Origin: Campylobacter sp. RM16189
GTDB taxonomy: Bacteria > Campylobacterota > Campylobacteria > Campylobacterales > Campylobacteraceae
Length of the DNA stretch: 64,000 nucleotides
Assembly: GCF_012978815.1 (NCBI RefSeq)
Contig: NZ_LIWR01000003.1
Coordinates: 161,159-225,158 of the forward strand
Direction: 5' to 3'
Shown here in pieces: positions 63,499 through 64,000 of this stretch (position 1 is the first letter of the stretch; each line of letters starts with the position of its first letter). Under the pieces are notes generated by a model, which saw only the letters and a program-made list of their open reading frames with translations, was not told the DNA's origin and did no database searches. The position numbers were made by a program, and so were the translations under genes.

Positions 63499-64000
63499 AT
63501 GGTAACTATTAACGGAGTCGTAAAACAAATTTCAGGCAAAGTTTTGGCAGTAGACGCTAACGGAAACGAAAGATTACTTAATGTAGGAGATAAAGTATTT
63601 GTAGGAGAGACTATAAAAACCGAAGGAGAGTTAAGTAGCGTAGTTATAACTCTTAATGATGGAAAAGAGATAACAATTTTGGGTAACGATGAGTTGGCTT
63701 TAGGTCAAGGTCTTATAGATTCTGGCTCAGAAGACAATGTTTTGGCAGATATATCTTCGTTACAAAAAGGCATATTGCAAGGTGAAAATTTAGAAAATCT
63801 AGAGGCAACGGCCGCTGGTGGTGGTGCAATAAATTCTGAAGGTTCATTTAGCCAAACTTCGTTTTTAGGAAGCGGTAGTATATCTAACGTTCTTTCTGAC
63901 TATGGTGATTTGGGATCTGCTATAAATAATAACAGAGAAATTTCTTCGGTTGTTGGAGCTAACATTCCTAATTTGGCGTCCCAACCGCAACCAGAGCCTC
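63499..64000 (+). CDS. Large secreted adhesin with LapA-type retention module, partial
   Basis: The first 167 codons of a protein that runs off the window. AAAAGGAGA precedes the ATG. Residues about 1-100 resemble the LapA/BapA N-terminal retention module: V-V-K-Q-I-S-G-K-V-L-A-V-D-A-N-G, V-G-D-K-V-F-V-G-E-T-I, L-N-D-G-K-E-I-T-I. There is no signal peptide, as expected for a type I-secreted adhesin held in the outer membrane by this module. T104-A-A-G107 matches the di-alanine site cut by LapG-type periplasmic proteases. Beyond it the sequence is Gly/Ser/Asn-rich and ends in a P-Q-P-E-P linker. I infer repeats and a C-terminal secretion signal further on; they are not visible. Confidence 0.82.
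   Translation, partial: MVTINGVVKQISGKVLAVDANGNERLLNVGDKVFVGETIKTEGELSSVVITLNDGKEITILGNDELALGQGLIDSGSEDNVLADISSLQKGILQGENLENLEATAAGGGAINSEGSFSQTSFLGSGSISNVLSDYGDLGSAINNNREISSVVGANIPNLASQPQPEP
63808..63819 (+). other. Candidate LapG cleavage motif (TAAG) in the adhesin
   Basis: Codons 104-107 (ACG GCC GCT GGT) encode T-A-A-G, directly followed by G-G-A. In Pseudomonas LapA the calcium-dependent protease LapG cuts between the two alanines of TAAG, at almost the same distance from the N-terminus. Functional identity is inference. Confidence 0.6.

Overview
The window is a gene-dense chromosomal stretch from a Campylobacter-type epsilonproteobacterium (Campylobacterota). Evidence: AT-rich sequence; chains of genes overlapping by 1-30 bp; AAGGAG ribosome-binding sites; TATAAT boxes without clear -35 elements; and gene blocks in an order I recall from C. 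jejuni (trmB-ftsEX-envC-pyrH-rpoZ-spoT-tyrS-amidase-mnmC; ppa-adk-aspS/nadK-recN-cbrR-tatD-mltD-rlpA-kdsC-lptCA-engB-mreD-mrdA; metG-fbp-mobB-slt-yggT-gltX; rpiB-apt-dedA-pepA-ychF; folD-lepB; cheB'-cheR). An octaheme hydroxylamine-oxidoreductase-like cytochrome and a LapA-type adhesin argue against C. jejuni itself and for one of the other campylobacters; I cannot name the species. I saw no tRNA, rRNA, insertion sequence, prophage or CRISPR.

Layout. 1-12.8 kb (+): one long operon-like run with FtsE, FtsX and an EnvC-like activator, UMP kinase, omega subunit, the Rsh (p)ppGpp enzyme, TyrRS, a nitronate monooxygenase, an N-acetylmuramoyl-L-alanine amidase and MnmC. 12.9-17 kb: two small unknown genes, then ppa, a BOF-fold periplasmic protein, adk and aspS on the minus strand. 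17-28.9 kb (+): nadK, recN, a two-receiver diguanylate cyclase, tatD, two peptidoglycan-lytic proteins, hisB, the KdsC/LptC/LptA lipopolysaccharide genes, engB, a short N-acetylglutamate synthase, an MreD-like protein and PBP2. 28.9-39.1 kb: ybeY and queC, a broken lipoprotein gene, a Mur-ligase-like orphan domain protein, metG, fbp, mobB, slt, yggT and gltX. 39.2-42.4 kb (+): mscL, a cysteine-free Crp/Fnr regulator, then a tetraheme quinol dehydrogenase and octaheme cytochrome (haoCA-like) behind an FNR-type box. 42.5-53 kb: envelope lipid, repair, nucleotide and peptidase genes, then signal peptidase and folD. 53.1-60.2 kb (+): cytochrome c, hemL, membrane proteins, an MFS carrier, a FliK-like protein with FlhX, and CheB'/CheR. 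60.2-64 kb: an MFS carrier, an NlpE-like lipoprotein, an SPFH/NfeD pair, and the first 167 codons of a large surface adhesin that runs off the end.

How they fit together. The dominant theme is envelope growth and division: FtsEX-EnvC plus the amidase, MltD, RlpA, Slt, PBP2/MreD, LptCA/KdsC, Psd, LepB and MscL. The most notable accessory content is the nitrogen-oxide/hydroxylamine respiratory module with its probable anaerobic control site, and a retention-module adhesin with a LapG-type cleavage motif. The adhesin may be under cyclic-di-GMP control, and a diguanylate cyclase lies in the same window. The clearest damage is a 66-bp in-frame duplication that puts three stop codons into a lipoprotein gene at 30.1-30.9 kb.
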